Part shown: positions 23,237-35,667 of the stretch, in pieces
How the letters are laid out: each line of letters starts with the position of its first letter
Position numbering within the stretch: the stretch's first letter is position 1
Origin: Rotaria sordida
Lineage: Eukaryota > Rotifera > Eurotatoria > Philodinida > Philodinidae
Direction: 5' to 3'
Assembly (NCBI GenBank): GCA_905250125.1
Contig: CAJNOL010000701.1
Span: forward strand, 1-64,000
Length of the DNA stretch: 64,000 bases
The notes under the pieces: model-generated
The model's database searches: none
What the model was told of the DNA's origin: nothing
The model's input: the letters and a program-made list of their open reading frames with translations, nothing else
Translations under genes and position numbers: made by a program

Positions 23237-24784
23237 ATGCAGTATAGTCGAAGTTCAAGTTCTTTAATTCGACCACCAACATCACTTTGGATTGCTGAAT
23301 CAACACTTGGTTCAGGTTTTAATTTAATATATTTCTAATGTTTATCTTTATGTTTTATTTTTATTTTTAAGGTACATATGGTATTGTTGAATGTGTACGT
23401 CATATAAATACACGTCAACGTCTTGCACGTAAAATAATTAAACTAACAAGTAAACAAGAAGAAGAAAATGAATTACCAGCGACAGCTGTCAGAGAAATAG
23501 CTGTTCTTAAATCAATTCAACATGAAAGTATTATTAAGTAAGTTTGATATTGATAATTTTTTTTTGTTTTATTTTAATTTATTTATTTATTGTTTTAGAT
23601 TAAATCATGTCGCATTTGAACCATCATATAATAGTGGTTGTAATCATTTATGTTTATATCTTGAATTTCTTCCAATTGATCTTAAAAGATATATGGATGC
23701 ACTTGGACCAGGTGAACGACTTAGTCCGAGACTTGTTAAAGTAAACATTTTCGATTGATTGAAATGAATTTTTTATTGTTTTTGTATATAGAGTTATAGT
23801 TATCAATTATTAAGTGCTATTGAATGTCTTCATCGTCATCGTATTGTAAGAATTCATATTAGTTTGTTTTTTTTTTCGTTGTCTGTTATATTGATTTGCT
23901 TGTTTTTAGCTTCATCGAGATTTAAAACCACCGAATATTTTAATTGATTATGAAGGTTATTATTGATTTATTAATTAGATTTGAAAAGAATGATTCATTT
24001 TATTACAATAGGTCATTTGAAATTAGCTGATTTTGGTTTAGCTCGTCAATGTCATATGCCTGAACGAACATTAACACATGAAGTAGTGACACTATGGTAT
24101 CGTCCACCTGAAGTATTACTTAATGCACCTACTTATGGTTAATTGAACTTCTTTTTTCTTTTTATTTATTTTAAATTTCAATTAAATAAATAATGACGAA
24201 ATTGTTTCTAGGAACGGCTTTAGATATTTGGGGTTTTGGTTGTGTATTTGCTGAAATGACACTACGAGAACCATTATTTCGTGGTGAATGTGAAATTGAT
24301 CAATTATTACTTATCTTTCGGTAAATATATTTGTTTTTTGTAATATTGTGAATTCTTTCATTTTTTTTTGTTTTTTGTTTCTTGAATTAGTCTTTTGGGT
24401 ACACCAACAGTTTCAGAATGGCCTGAAATTGCTCAATGTCTTTATTATCAAACATGTTTACCAAGATTTCCTCTCGACGATGTTCAACTTTCTCGTTTAC
24501 CAATATTTAATGAATGTCGACAATTTCTTAAAGTAAAATATTGTTTTTTTTTTTTTAATTGATTTGTTTTATATTATAAATATTAAAATAAATAGGATAT
24601 ATTAATTTATAATCCAAAAAAACGGCGAACAGCTCGACAATTACTTGAAGAACATGAATATTTAGCTGAAGCAGCTATTCTTTTTCATACAATATCAAAA
24701 AATGGTTTAATAGAACGTCCTATACGTTCAATTATTGATCGTGCTATTCGACAACAAACTGAAAGTATTCGTACTGTTCGTTAG
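23237..24784 (+). CDS. Cyclin-dependent-kinase-like Ser/Thr kinase
   Basis: Nine exons join in frame: 23237-23315, 23372-23537, 23599-23740, 23792-23845, 23910-23955, 24012-24137, 24212-24320, 24391-24532 and 24596-24784. They encode 350 aa. All kinase landmarks are present: Gly loop GSGTYG (25-30), Lys47, alpha-C helix LPATAVRE (61-68) in place of [15 protein letters not shown] (149-156), DFG (169-171) and the T-loop [17 protein letters not shown]184 sits at the CDK-activating phosphorylation site. The closest fit is the cell-cycle CDK1/2/5 group, but the cyclin-binding helix and HRDLKPPN (normally HRDLKPQN) diverge. The partner cyclin cannot be named. The C-terminus extends ~30 residues past the kinase fold. 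It is convergent with the SDR gene, and a poly(A) signal AATAAA lies 11 bp after the stop. Confidence 0.93.
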
Positions 24785-24794
24785 AAGACAACGA

Positions 24795-24800
24795 AATAAA
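24795..24800 (+). terminator. Poly(A) signal of the CDK-like gene
   Basis: AATAAA lies 11 bp downstream of the stop codon. A TTTTTCAAG/TATATTTATA-rich segment and a 22-base A-run (about 24944-24965) follow before the convergent SDR gene. Confidence 0.6.
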
Positions 24801-25083
24801 AGCAAAATCTTTTTCAAGTATATATTTATATATTTTATAATTCTTTATTTTCATTTCTTTTCTTTTGATTATTATTGTTAAACAGTTCCTCCGTTCAAAA
24901 CATAAATCCCAGTTTTTTTTTTCTGTCATTCTGATGTATTTAATTAAAAAAAAAAAAAAAAAAAAGGAATTTCTATACTTTTTTTTATTTTCTTATCCAA
25001 GTGCAACGAATAGATGCAATCACATGTATGACAAAAGAAAGAAAAGAAAAAGAGGAGTGACACAAGAAAAATTCATTTGTAGT

Positions 25084-26562
25084 TCATAATCGAGCAGGTT
25101 TTCGTGAACGATTTCGTTTTAAATTTGGATCATGTACATTGAGTACATAACTAAGAATTGCCTTAAATGCATCATATGGAAGAAAACTAAATAATAAAAT
25201 ATTGATATTAAAATAATAAATAATGATTTTTTCTTTTGAAGAAATTTCTTTACCTTTTAACAAATTCCAATAAACGATAGAATTTTGGAATATATAAAAA
25301 TTTTTGATTAGTTATTACACCTTCAACAATTCTTTGTGCACAAAAACTTGCGGGAAGAAAATTAACAGAATCAGGACTAAAACAAAAAAAACCATCAATA
25401 AATAAATCCAAGTTACAAAAGAAAAATAGTAATAATATTTACATAACAATTTCTGTAACACGTTTATTGAGACCACCTTTTAATGGACCAAGAATAACAA
25501 CTGAAATCAAACAAGAAATACTTTTGAAAAAGAAAAAGAAAATAATTTAACAAACTCGTTGTATTAACTCCTGAACATTTCGATCGAAAAATTTCATCTT
25601 CAACACATTCCATATAACCTAAACAAAACTGAAATTAATTAATATGAAAAGAATTATTTTGTTTTTTAATCATACCAATAATTGCAAATTTTGATGCACA
25701 ATAATCACCTAAATGTGATAAACCAAAAAGAGCACAATTACTAGCAATAGCTACAATGTGTCCTAAATAAATACAATATCAATTATTTATATTAATTCTT
25801 CAATAAATTTTTTTTTTTTGCTACCATAATGTCGTTCAATCATAGCTGGTAGAAATGCTTGATTAATCTTATATAAAAAGAAACAAAGATTATATTTTTG
25901 AAAATAATATATTCATTTAATTCTTACATGATAATGTGATATAACATTAACATTAAATGTCCGTTTAATATCTTCCTGATTAAGATCGAGGACATTTTTA
26001 CATGTCACCACACCTGTGCTAAACAGTAAGTTTCTCATTATATAAAATATATTTATTAATATTCAATTCCACCTGCATTTTGTACAACAATTGATACATT
26101 TCCAATATCAAGTCGGATCCTTTCTGCTGCTCGATGAATTTCTTCTGGTATTCTATATGGAAAAAAAAGAAAAATTATTTGATCATACAAAAAAAAGATG
26201 AAAATAACAAACGTTATATCAACTTTCATAGCAACCATTCGACGATGATTATATTGCGTAGATAATAATTCATATGTTTTTTGATTTTCAACTTCATCAA
26301 TATCCCATAAACAAAGAAATGCACCATATTTTGAAAATTCAATAGCAAGTGCACGACCTAAAACACCACCGGAACCAGTTATGAGAACAATTTCATCATT
26401 GATAGATTTTTTTGGAGCTGGAAATATTGAAAATACAATAGCACGAGTAAATCTAATTCACAAAAACAAAAACAAAAAACAAGATTCGAGATAAATTATA
26501 ATAATATTAACTTACGCCATTATAATACGATAAACGCATGCAAAAAAACTAATACACGCCAT
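25084..26562 (-). CDS. Short-chain dehydrogenase/reductase, SDR16C family (RDH10/17beta-HSD11-like)
   Basis: Ten exons on the minus strand join in frame to 309 aa: 26562-26516, 26452-26213, 26152-26073, 26013-25928, 25867-25825, 25762-25676, 25618-25556, 25500-25443, 25376-25254 and 25186-25084. An N-terminal hydrophobic segment (residues 1-28) suggests ER or lipid-droplet anchoring. The cofactor motif is TGSGGVLG (41-48), followed by LCLWDIDE; an Asp after the second beta strand usually favours NAD. The catalytic triad is intact: S173, Y186, K190 (GDYCASK). Two departures are visible: the middle Gly of TGxxxGxG is Val46, and NNAG reads QNAG. C-terminal LPYDAFKAIL matches the family. Likely substrates are retinoids, steroids or other lipid alcohols; that is family inference. 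It diverges from the BRI3-like gene across ~394 bp. Confidence 0.9.
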
Positions 26563-26956
26563 ATTTTAAAGTTGAAATAGTTGTAGAATTTTTGTTTTTG
26601 TGAATCGAAAAACTTTCGCGTAAATACAAAGATAACAAAATGATTTATAATGTACTCACACAACTGATAAGAATCAATCAATGAGTCATAGTCAGCTGTT
26701 TTAATTATAGTTTTTTTAAAAGAAATTTATTTCAATAAATCTAAAAAATTGTTTATTATTTTAAATATTATATAAATAATTGTAATTATAAAAAAATATA
26801 TAGAATATACGAAACAGTTGAAGGAAAAAAAATTTTCATCATGGATTTTATTAACCAATCAGAAAATAAATCGAGATAGTCGACGTGGTAATCTTTTCAA
26901 TTTTGACTAATTTAAGTCATATATTGAAACAAAATTTTATTCAATATATATTTAGA
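26563..26956. promoter_or_regulatory. Divergent intergenic region between SDR and BRI3-like genes
   Basis: These 394 bp separate the start codons of the minus-strand SDR gene and the plus-strand BRI3-like gene, so both promoters must lie here. No TATA box or factor site can be identified with confidence in such AT-rich DNA. An acceptor-like TTTAG ends one base before the BRI3-like ATG. Confidence 0.5.
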
Positions 26957-27431
26957 ATGACATCAAATATTTCAATGGATCAACAAAAATTAATCATTGA
27001 TGAAAATGAGAATCCTCCGCCATATCAAAACGTAACTAATACTGGTATAATACTTTACTTTTTTATGAATAAAATGTCAAAAATATTCATTTATTTCAAG
27101 GTTCAGATTCATATGGAACATTTATTGGTCATGTTGAAACAACATCACCTACTACAACAACTGTTTCATCTTATCCATATGCATTAGGTTCTCATCAACC
27201 CACAGTTATTATTTTGGGCGGTTGTCCAGTTTGTAAAGTATGTCTATTATGATTTATTTGTTAAGATAGATCTTTTTATTTTTATTTTTTGTTATTTAGG
27301 TCGGTATGTTGGAAACTGATTTTACATGTTTAGCTATTTGTTGTGCAATCTTCCTTTTTCCAATTGGTATTCTATGTTGTTTAGCAATGCGACGACGTCG
27401 ATGTCAATTTTGTGGAGCTATTTTTGATTAA
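26957..27431 (+). CDS. BRI3: Brain protein I3 (BRI3)-family membrane protein
   Basis: Three exons (26957-27044, 27101-27237, 27300-27431) encode 118 aa. The N-terminal half is Pro/Thr/Tyr-rich with a PPPY motif (a WW-domain/NEDD4-type ligand). The C-terminal half is the BRI3 domain: VIILGGCPVCKVGMLE, a hydrophobic stretch (LAICCAIFLFPIGILCCLAM), then RRRRCQFCGAIFD. The paired CPxC and CxxC cysteines flanking the membrane segment fit this family, which sits in endosomal/lysosomal membranes in mammals. The length equals the vertebrate protein (~125 aa). An open frame continues 24 codons upstream, but 26957 was preferred because an acceptor-like TTTAG ends just before it and upstream codons look non-coding. 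The stop codon lies inside AATAAA (27430-27435). Confidence 0.9.
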
Positions 27432-27539
27432 TAAATGTTTCATGAAAAACAAAAAAAATTATAAAAAAAATTGTTTTTTTCTGTATATAGATATATATAT
27501 GATTGGTTTTTTTCATGTAATTTATTTTAAACAAATTAG

Positions 27540-27578
27540 AATAATAATAATAATAATAATATATATATATATATATAT
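27540..27578. repeat. AAT / AT microsatellite
   Basis: A run of AAT trinucleotides passes into an AT dinucleotide run in the 199-bp gap between the BRI3-like gene and SEC31. Confidence 0.9.
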
Positions 27579-27630
27579 GTAATAAATTGCTTTTAGATTT
27601 TGAATTTTTTGATTTTGATTTAAAATAAAA

Positions 27631-30600
27631 ATGAAATTAAAAGAAATTGATCGAACTGTTCATGTTGCTTGGTCACCAGTTAAAAGTCAAGAACAAAAAA
27701 CAAATGGAAATTATTTAATGACTGGTACAGCTGCACAACAACTTGATGCAAGTTTTAGGTTAGTTTAATTTAAGAGAATTTAATCATTGAAAAATTTAAA
27801 AAAACCTTTTTTATTTTTTATAGTACAAATTCACAATTAGAATTATTTGAAGTTAATTTAGCTGATAGAAGTATGGCAATGGCACCAATTGGATCAGTCA
27901 AAACAGATCATCGGTTTGTTTTGGTTTTTTTTTCTAATTAATTTTAGAATTTAATTTTTATTCTTTTTTTTTTTAGTTTTAATAAATTAATTTGGTCATC
28001 ATCAAATTTATTAATTGGTGCTACAGAAAAAGGTCGTATTTATTTAGTTGATCCAACGGTTCAAACAATAACTCAACAACTTGATAAACATACTGGAAGT
28101 GTTTATTCAATTGATATAAATATTCTTCAATCAAATTTATTTGCAAGTGGTGGATCAAATTCTGAATTAATGATATGGGATTTAAATGATCTTAAACAAC
28201 CTATGGTTCCTGGTGGTACATCATCAACAAGTCATCATATTGATGAAGATGTTCAATGTGTTGCATGGAATCGACAAAAATCTCATATACTTGGTTCAAC
28301 ACTTGGTGGAAAAACTCTTATTTGGGATTTAAGATCAAGTAATGAACCAATTTTTAAAATAACTGATTCAACATATCGTATGCGTGCAAATCGTCTTGTT
28401 TGGCATCCAGATATAACAAGTCAATTATGTTTAGCAAGTGAAGAAGATCAATCAGCATCTATACAATTATGGGATCTTCGTTATGGAGCTAGTCCTATGA
28501 AATTACTTAGTGGACATACAAGGTTACATTTCATTTATTCTTTATTGTAAAATATGATCTGAAAGAAGTGCTGAACTATATAGGATAGAAGTTTGTTCCT
28601 TCCCGCATCGACCGTATATGAATAACAGCTTCTTTCCAATATATAAATTATTTTCTTATTGTATTTCTGTAGGAATAAGTAAAAGAAAGGTGAAGAATAG
28701 ACAGAATAAAACAATCTTCTGTGATTAGCAATGGCAACTAGATTGTGTTTGATATTTTAATACCTCAGAGATTGTACTAAGAGATTTTTATTATGAAATT
28801 TTTTTTTTTTTCTAGGGGAATTCTGGATTTACAATGGTCACCAAATGATAGTAATTTATTAATGTCAAGTGGTAAAGATAATAAAATAATATGTTGGAAT
28901 CCAAATGACTTAAGTGTTATGGCTGAAATTGTTTATGAAATCCCATGTAATCATTGGTGTTTTGATGTTAAATGGTGTCTTGGTATGAGAAATTGGTTTT
29001 TTTTTCTTCTTTACTTTTCAATTGAAATAAAATTCATTATTTTCGAAAAATTTAGTTGATCCAAATTTAATATCAGCTGCATCATATGATGGTACATTAA
29101 GTATATATACATTAATGGGTGGTTCATGTCAAGTTTCTCGTCCAGTTAATAATCAATTATTTACTCAAGCATTTGGTGATGGACTTCCAGCATCAGAAAC
29201 ACTTCCATCAACAACTACACATGATGTTTTACCTATTAAATATGCACCAAAATGGATGCGACGTCAAACAAGAGTTTCCTTTGGTGTAAAACAAAAAAAA
29301 TTTTATTTAAAAAATAAAACTCTTTTCACATATTTTCTTTTTTTTTAGTTTGGTGGTAAATTAGTCATTGTTCAACATCCACCAAGTCCATTAACAACAG
29401 AATCAGGTCCATCATCTCCAAATACAAGTACTACTAATCGTCGTCTACCTGTTATTATTGAACAAGTTGTTGTTGATCATGTATTTGTTGAAGCTGTTCA
29501 AAAATTTGATTCAATTTTACAAACTGGTACATTACTTGATTATTGTGATTATCAAATATCTTCAAAATTATTATCTCAAGATGAACAAATTTTATGGCGT
29601 TTTTTACGTGCTTCATTTGAAAATGATCCAAGATATAAATATATTGAATTATTAGGTTTTCATAGTGATGATATTTTACAAAAAATTCAAATATTAATTA
29701 AAGATAATAAACATGATTTACCAGTTGATGCTATTAATGGTTTACATATTGATGATAAACAAATTAAAAAAATTTCAAATGCTGGTAAAACAAAAAGATT
29801 ATTTTATTGATTTAAATGTTTTTTTTTTTTGTTTTTTTTAGAAATCGAAGCATTATTGAGTCGATGTATTATGTTAGGACAATTTCAAGCTGCTGTTGAA
29901 TTATGTTTTCATGAACAACGTTATACAGATGCACTTCTTCTTGCTCATCTTGGTGGTCAAGAACTTTTATATTTAACACAAAAACGATATTTTGAAAAAA
30001 TTCAAACACCAACAACTAAAGTTTGAGAAAAAAAATAAAAAACAAAAATTTCATTTATTTAAATTTTTTTCTTTTGTTTAGTTAATTGATATTGTTATAA
30101 ATCAAGATTGGTCACGTTTAATTGAATCAAGTAATATGACTAATTGGCGTGATATACTTGTTGCACTTCTTACATATACAACTGGTTCAACATTTATTGA
30201 TTTATGTAATAAACTTGGTTATCATTTACTTAAACAACATGCCGGTACAAATGATTCATATCGTACATATGCATCAATATGTTTTATTTGTACGGGAAAT
30301 TTGGAACAATTTACTCTAGCTTGGTCAAGTAAATATCAACAACAAGGAATGTCATCAATACAATTAGAACAATTAATTGAAAAATTATTTGTTCTTAAAC
30401 GTTCATTAGACCATGCTACTGCATGTCAACAACAACAACAACAACAACAAAAGAAAACAGTTACAACATCACCATCTATGGATGGACCATCAATTAGTCG
30501 ACATTTAGCTTTATTTGGACAATTATTAGCTAATGAAGGTTGTGCAAGAGCAGCACTTGTTTATTTAGGAAATTTACAAACAGTAAATTCTATATATTTA

Positions 30601-32098
30601 ATAGAAATAAATAAATATTTTCATTTTTCTTTTTTTTTTAAATTTAGCCTGAACTTGTTATTCTACGTGATCGTCTTTATTATGGTTTGCCAACAAATCA
30701 ATTGACTGGTATTCCAAAACCACCAACTCCATTTCGAAGAGTTGATATTCCTACACCACAACAACAACAACAACAACAACAACAACAGCAGCAGCAACAA
30801 CAACAACAACAACAACGAAAAGCAAGTTCAACTATGCCACAACATTTTCGACCTCAACCTCTTCCTGAACAACCGTTAGTACCACCAACGAATTTTAATT
30901 GGTCATCACCACAAAATCCAACTAGTGATCTTAATATAAGACCAGGAACTGCACCAATAACCAAGTAAATATCTGAAGACTAAACGAAAAAAAAAAACAT
31001 ACAAGATTTTATTTTTGCATTCGATTGATTTTAGTCGATACCCAACACAACCTGTTGTTCCATCTTATCAACCAACTGTTTATAATCCTACTACTGCTGT
31101 TCCTCAACATTACACACCAACACCAATAATGTCTAATCAACAATTTGTTCATGGTTTGTTTTTACCGATATTTTCTTTTTATTTTATCTAAACTATTCAT
31201 CTTTTTTTTTTGTTTTTTTTTATTAGGACATTCAACTCCAGTACCACAAGCACCACCATCAACTGATCTTTCAAGTGTACCACCCGTAGCTCCTTTACTT
31301 CCATCTTATCAAGATTCTAAACCAGTTGGTGCATGGAATGATCCTCCAACAGTTATGATGAAAACATCAAAACCAAATCCATCTAAAGTAAAATCTATCT
31401 ATTCTTTATTATTCTTTTTAATCATTAATTTTAATCAAAATTTTTAGCCTCCTGGCCCTTCTACAGATGGTTTTACTTCAACGAATACTCAATTTCTTCC
31501 AATAGTTAATGAACCTCCTCAACCAACATTTCATTTTAATCCAACAATAGCAAATCAACCAACAGCATCTATGTTTCCTCCAACAACAGCAACAACATCT
31601 GATTTTATTCATCATACTGTTCCTTCATCACTTGAACAATCAGTTCGGAAAGCACCAACTCCACCTCCTCCACCTGCACCTGTTGTTAAAGGTCCATTAC
31701 CAAGTGAACATCAAATAATACAAGATACATTTGATTTACTTGTTAATCGATGTCAACAAGCAACACAACAATTACCATTAAAACGAAAATTAGATGAAGT
31801 AAAAAAGAAACTTGATGTTTTATATGATAAACTTCGAGAAAATCGAGTAAATTTTATCTTCTAATATTTCAATAAAAAGACAAATATTGTGTTTCTTTTA
31901 TTTTTTTAGGTTCCACAAAGTGCTTTACAAGGTATTCATCAAATAATAGGTTATATTCGTCAATATGATTATCAAACATCACTTACAATCTATAATCAAT
32001 TAGTTGCAAGTGAAAATTTAGCTGAAACAAGTCAATATATGCCGGCTGTTAAGATTCTTCTTCAATGTTGTATTCAACTTAACGTTTATTGTCAATAA
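27631..32098 (+). CDS. SEC31: COPII outer-coat protein SEC31
   Basis: Thirteen exons join in frame to 1,153 aa: 27631-27758, 27824-27913, 27977-28522, 28816-28982, 29056-29285, 29349-29784, 29842-30020, 30082-30582, 30648-30964, 31035-31153, 31227-31387, 31448-31846 and 31910-32098. The N-terminal ~380 residues form the WD40 propeller (TVHVAWSP, LIWDLRS, IQLWDLRYG, ILDLQWSP, IICWNPNDL, AASYDGTLSIYTL). RVSFGFGGKL marks the propeller's end. The helical ACE1 edge element follows (IEALLSRCIMLGQFQAAVEL, YTDALLLAHLGGQELL). Then comes a Pro/Gln-rich linker that in SEC31 binds SEC23-SAR1, and a conserved C-terminal helical domain (ALQGIHQIIGYIRQYDYQTS). SEC31 with SEC13 builds the cage of ER-to-Golgi vesicles. 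Introns are 50-75 bp except intron 3 (293 bp). The stop codon overlaps AATAAA. Confidence 0.95.
30759..30815 (+). repeat. CAA/CAG repeat encoding 19 glutamines in SEC31
   Basis: Nineteen consecutive Gln codons, mostly CAA with a short CAG block in the middle, lie in the Pro-rich linker of SEC31. A shorter Gln run lies upstream at about 30428-30450. Interrupted CAA/CAG tracts are length-variable. Confidence 0.95.
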
Positions 32099-32099
32099 A
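32094..32099 (+). terminator. Poly(A) signal overlapping the SEC31 stop codon
   Basis: AATAAA spans 32094-32099 and contains the TAA stop (32096-32098), so a transcript cleaved from this signal has only a ~20-30 base 3' UTR. No closer alternative AATAAA is seen until further downstream. Confidence 0.5.
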
Positions 32100-34301
32100 T
32101 ATTTTCGGAATAGGAGACAAAAAACATCGACAGACATCTCTTTTTTTTCTTTGTTCTTTTTTTTTCTTCATTATTTGGCCGTGTGTGTATGAATGTGCTG
32201 TGTATGGAATCTCTTATTTCTTAATTGTTTTATTCGATAATGACGAGACGGGAAAAAAAAAACTTTTAATTTATTATTATTACATTTAGTTTTCAGAGTT
32301 ATGTTTTTATTTCTGGTTCGTTTGTTTTCATTGCATGAAAAAATATATTATCAAACATTTCTTTTGTTTATTGAATTTGACTACAAATAATGAAAAAAAA
32401 AAAATCTATTTTATGGATTTTATCTATAGACAACGAAAAGAATGAAAGCATATCCTATGGCATTTTACATATGAATCGAATTTATAGACTTTTTAAAATG
32501 GGTTAACTTGCAATGCAAAAGTATTTGCTGAAACTTCGACCCATGTTTTTTCTACTCAGAAATATCCTTAAAAGTTTGGTCTATTTCATATTGAAAGAAT
32601 AAAGTCTGAGTTTCAAAAAACATAGGAAAAAAAGTTTTTTTTTCAGATTAACTTTGAATGAGAAAAAAAAATTCGATATCAAATGTTACTAAAAGAGTTC
32701 TTTCAACTTCTGTTCTTTTCAAACGTATCTCTCACATCAAGTCTATTTGTTTTCCTATAATAGAGTACAGTTGAAATTATATAATTATAGAAACTACAAG
32801 TATTTTTATCATTCTTTCAAATCGGATGTAACAAATTATGTTTTGACCCACTTTAATGTTCAACTAATATGATGATCATATCGCTGCTAATCAGAGGATA
32901 TGAAAGTTAACGTAGAAAGTTTTCATCATTGGAAAGAGGAGATGAAGTTGCATCAAATCATATATTATATAGTCTCCCAAGATGTTTTCTGAAGTTTTTT
33001 TTCAATCAAATCTATAAAAAAAAAAAAATTTCGAAAAATGATTGCCTTCAACATAAGAAAAAAAGCAAAAATATGATTTTTTTTCAGAACAACTACTTGA
33101 AAAATCGACCGAGAATTTTGACTAGAATATCTATGACTCCAGAATAACTAAATCTAAAAATCTTAGATTTGCGTAGTTTTGTAAATCTTTCATTGGCAGT
33201 TCGAATGTACACTTGATAATTGAAAATTCACTATAGTTACCTCACAGAGTACGTTGGTTTTCGAAAAGATCAATTGAAAACCTTAAAAAAACCTAGGTCG
33301 AAAAAATTTGTAATATACTATTCGATCCAACTTCATCTTCTCTTTTCAAGAGTGATAGCCGTAACTCTCTATCTCATTTTCATGAAAAGTTATTTAAAAA
33401 ATTCCTAACCACCCTTACTTTGAAATAAGCATTAAATCCTCTATAAAAGTCAAGTTCTAATTGTATTTTTTTTATTTCAGACACCAACGAACTAAATTAA
33501 ATTGTAAGTTGTCGAATATTATGTGAAAAAAACAATGATGAAAATAAAAAGAAGTTTTTAACCAAACAATATGCGAACACATAAAAATAAATAAATTGTT
33601 TGGTCTTTGTTTAAAAACTTTATCATATATGTTGATTATTTGAATCAACGATTATATTCATAAGAAAAAGTTGAGAATGTCAATTAGTTTTATCTTTTCT
33701 AAAGTCAGACAAACGAACTGTCTGATTACATGACTACATATACTGATCATATAAAATTTGGATCAGTTAACCAACAAGCTTCGATGGACAACATCCATCT
33801 ATGTATGTTTCAAAGTGACTTTCGATCGGTTCTAAATGAAAATAGTTTGTTCTTTTTTTGTTTTGCTTTTCTTAGCTAATGAAATCTAACCAATCTGGAA
33901 AAATAATCTAGTTGAATTTCAACTCGGATTATACGAGCTATCCAAAAACAATATGTGAAAGTACTACAAGTCCATCTATTGAATAAATAATATACAAATT
34001 TTATTTATTGTAGTATATTATATAATACGAGGAAAAATGCAGCGATAGGAGAAAGTTAGAGGCTTCAAAAATGAGTATACCTCATATACCTTTTCGATTC
34101 CTAGTCGTTCTTCATATAGTGCTGGCTCATCGTCATCTAGCGTATAGTTTGTTTTTTTATGGAAAGAAAATATTTATTAGAAAGCGTTATTAGTTAAATT
34201 AGTTGAAAAAAAATCTCATAAAATAATATAAAATATAATTGAAAACAGAAGATAGAATCTATCAATTTGATTTGTTTAGATAGAAAAAAAAAGAAATTGT
34301 A
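32100..34301. other. Intergenic region
   Basis: About 2.2 kb between SEC31 and the next plus-strand gene. No open frame is coding-like. The frames at 32929-33147 and 33220-33408 are short and low-complexity. No inverted-repeat boundaries were confirmed. Confidence 0.4.
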
Positions 34302-35195
34302 ATGGAGACAGACATTGATGAGTTATCTTTTCATTTGAGTACGTTAAAAACTACTTCTAATGAAATAACAATGTTAGATAATCGTCAACCAATATCAACA
34401 TTTATTCTTCCATCAATGTCATCATGTCCAATGGCAACAGATAATTATAATAATTTACTTATTTATCATCATCAAACATTAATATTATTTAATTTACCAA
34501 AATTTGAAATTATATTTTCTATATCAAATACTCCATTTATTGAAAGTCCAATATCAGATATATGTTTTCATTCAATATTAAATTGTTTTCTTTTATCAAG
34601 TTCAAATACAATTTATTCATTATCATCAAATAGACAAATTGAAATAATTCATAAATTTTCTAATATTATTTGGTCAATAACACAAACATCAAAATATATA
34701 TTTATTTGTTATTTATTTGGTTTTTCAATTGAACAATGGGAATTTAATTCTAATAGTGGAACTTTATTAAATACATGGTTAAAAGATAATTTAATTGAAT
34801 CTTTAGATATAGGTATTAATTGTATTCGAGCTATAAATCAATATCTTGGTATGACAATAAAAGAAAATAATTTTTCTTGGAGAATTGATATATTTGATAT
34901 ATTAACAATGAATAAAATACGTCGTGGTAGAACAATTCAACAAGAAAATAGTTTTAGAAATTGGATTGGAATATTATATCCTATTGATAATTATCGATGG
35001 TTATTTGCTGATGGTGATCAAGGTTTATTTTTAATTGATCAAACTGATCAACAAGACTATAAACAACATAATATTAAAAAAATAGCTTGTAATATGTGTT
35101 TAATTCATGATATAAATAGTAAAACATATTCTTCAATTATTATTCAATCATATGAAGCATTAAATTTATATAATTTACAATCATTCGAAGTTTAA
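34302..35195 (+). CDS. Intronless hypothetical protein, beta-propeller-like
   Basis: A single exon encodes 297 aa. No signal peptide or membrane segment is evident. The sequence consists of alternating short hydrophobic beta-type strands (LLIYHHQTLILFNLPKFEII, DICFHSILNCFLLSSSNTIY, WLFADGDQGLFLIDQTDQQ), which resembles degenerate WD40/NHL-type blades, but no blade carries a clean GH or WD pair. Codon usage matches neighbouring genes (TCA, ACA, AAT, CAA), supporting translation. An acceptor-like TTTAG at 34275-34279 precedes the start by 22 bases. I do not recognise the family; a propeller fold is inference. Confidence 0.7.
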   Translation: METDIDELSFHLSTLKTTSNEITMLDNRQPISTFILPSMSSCPMATDNYNNLLIYHHQTLILFNLPKFEIIFSISNTPFIESPISDICFHSILNCFLLSSSNTIYSLSSNRQIEIIHKFSNIIWSITQTSKYIFICYLFGFSIEQWEFNSNSGTLLNTWLKDNLIESLDIGINCIRAINQYLGMTIKENNFSWRIDIFDILTMNKIRRGRTIQQENSFRNWIGILYPIDNYRWLFADGDQGLFLIDQTDQQDYKQHNIKKIACNMCLIHDINSKTYSSIIIQSYEALNLYNLQSFEV

Positions 35196-35667
35196 CTTTC
35201 ATATAAATTCGAAAATAAAAAAGCTGTGATATAAATTATTGTGAATATAGATGCGTAGCAAAAACTGTAGAAATTCGTCCGAAATTATATTCCGACTTGC
35301 ACATTTAATAGAATCGTTTCATGACAAATCAATATCATAAAACGTTTGTTTTGAACAACTAATGTCAATATGATCATCGCCTGACGTTTTTAGATTTTTT
35401 TTTTATTGATCATGCAGTTTGGATAATCAAATTCTCTTTTTTTTTCTCATGTCATGTTCTGATTTTTTTTTGTTCTAGTGTTTTTTTTTTCTTGCTAGAA
35501 TTATTGTTTCTTATAAGTTTTTTCATAAATAGATCTTCTTTAAACTTTTAATCAATCTTTATTAAACTAATCGACTAGATAATATTAATTATGATATATT
35601 AGATTTTTAACTAATTACTATCTATATTAAATGAATGAATTTTATCTTAAGATTAAAATAATTTTTC
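35196..35667. other. Intergenic region
   Basis: 472 bp of T-rich sequence between two plus-strand genes; nothing identifiable. Confidence 0.4.

Noticed and set aside
26056-26238. 60-codon SDR fragment ending in NAGGIEY
   Set aside because: It reads across an intron. The true exon ends at NAG (donor 26072) and continues at 26013.
28170-28550. Separate WD40 fragments (28170-28550, 28793-29059, 29115-29348 and later frames)
   Set aside because: They are exons of one SEC31 gene; splice sites and phases join all of them.
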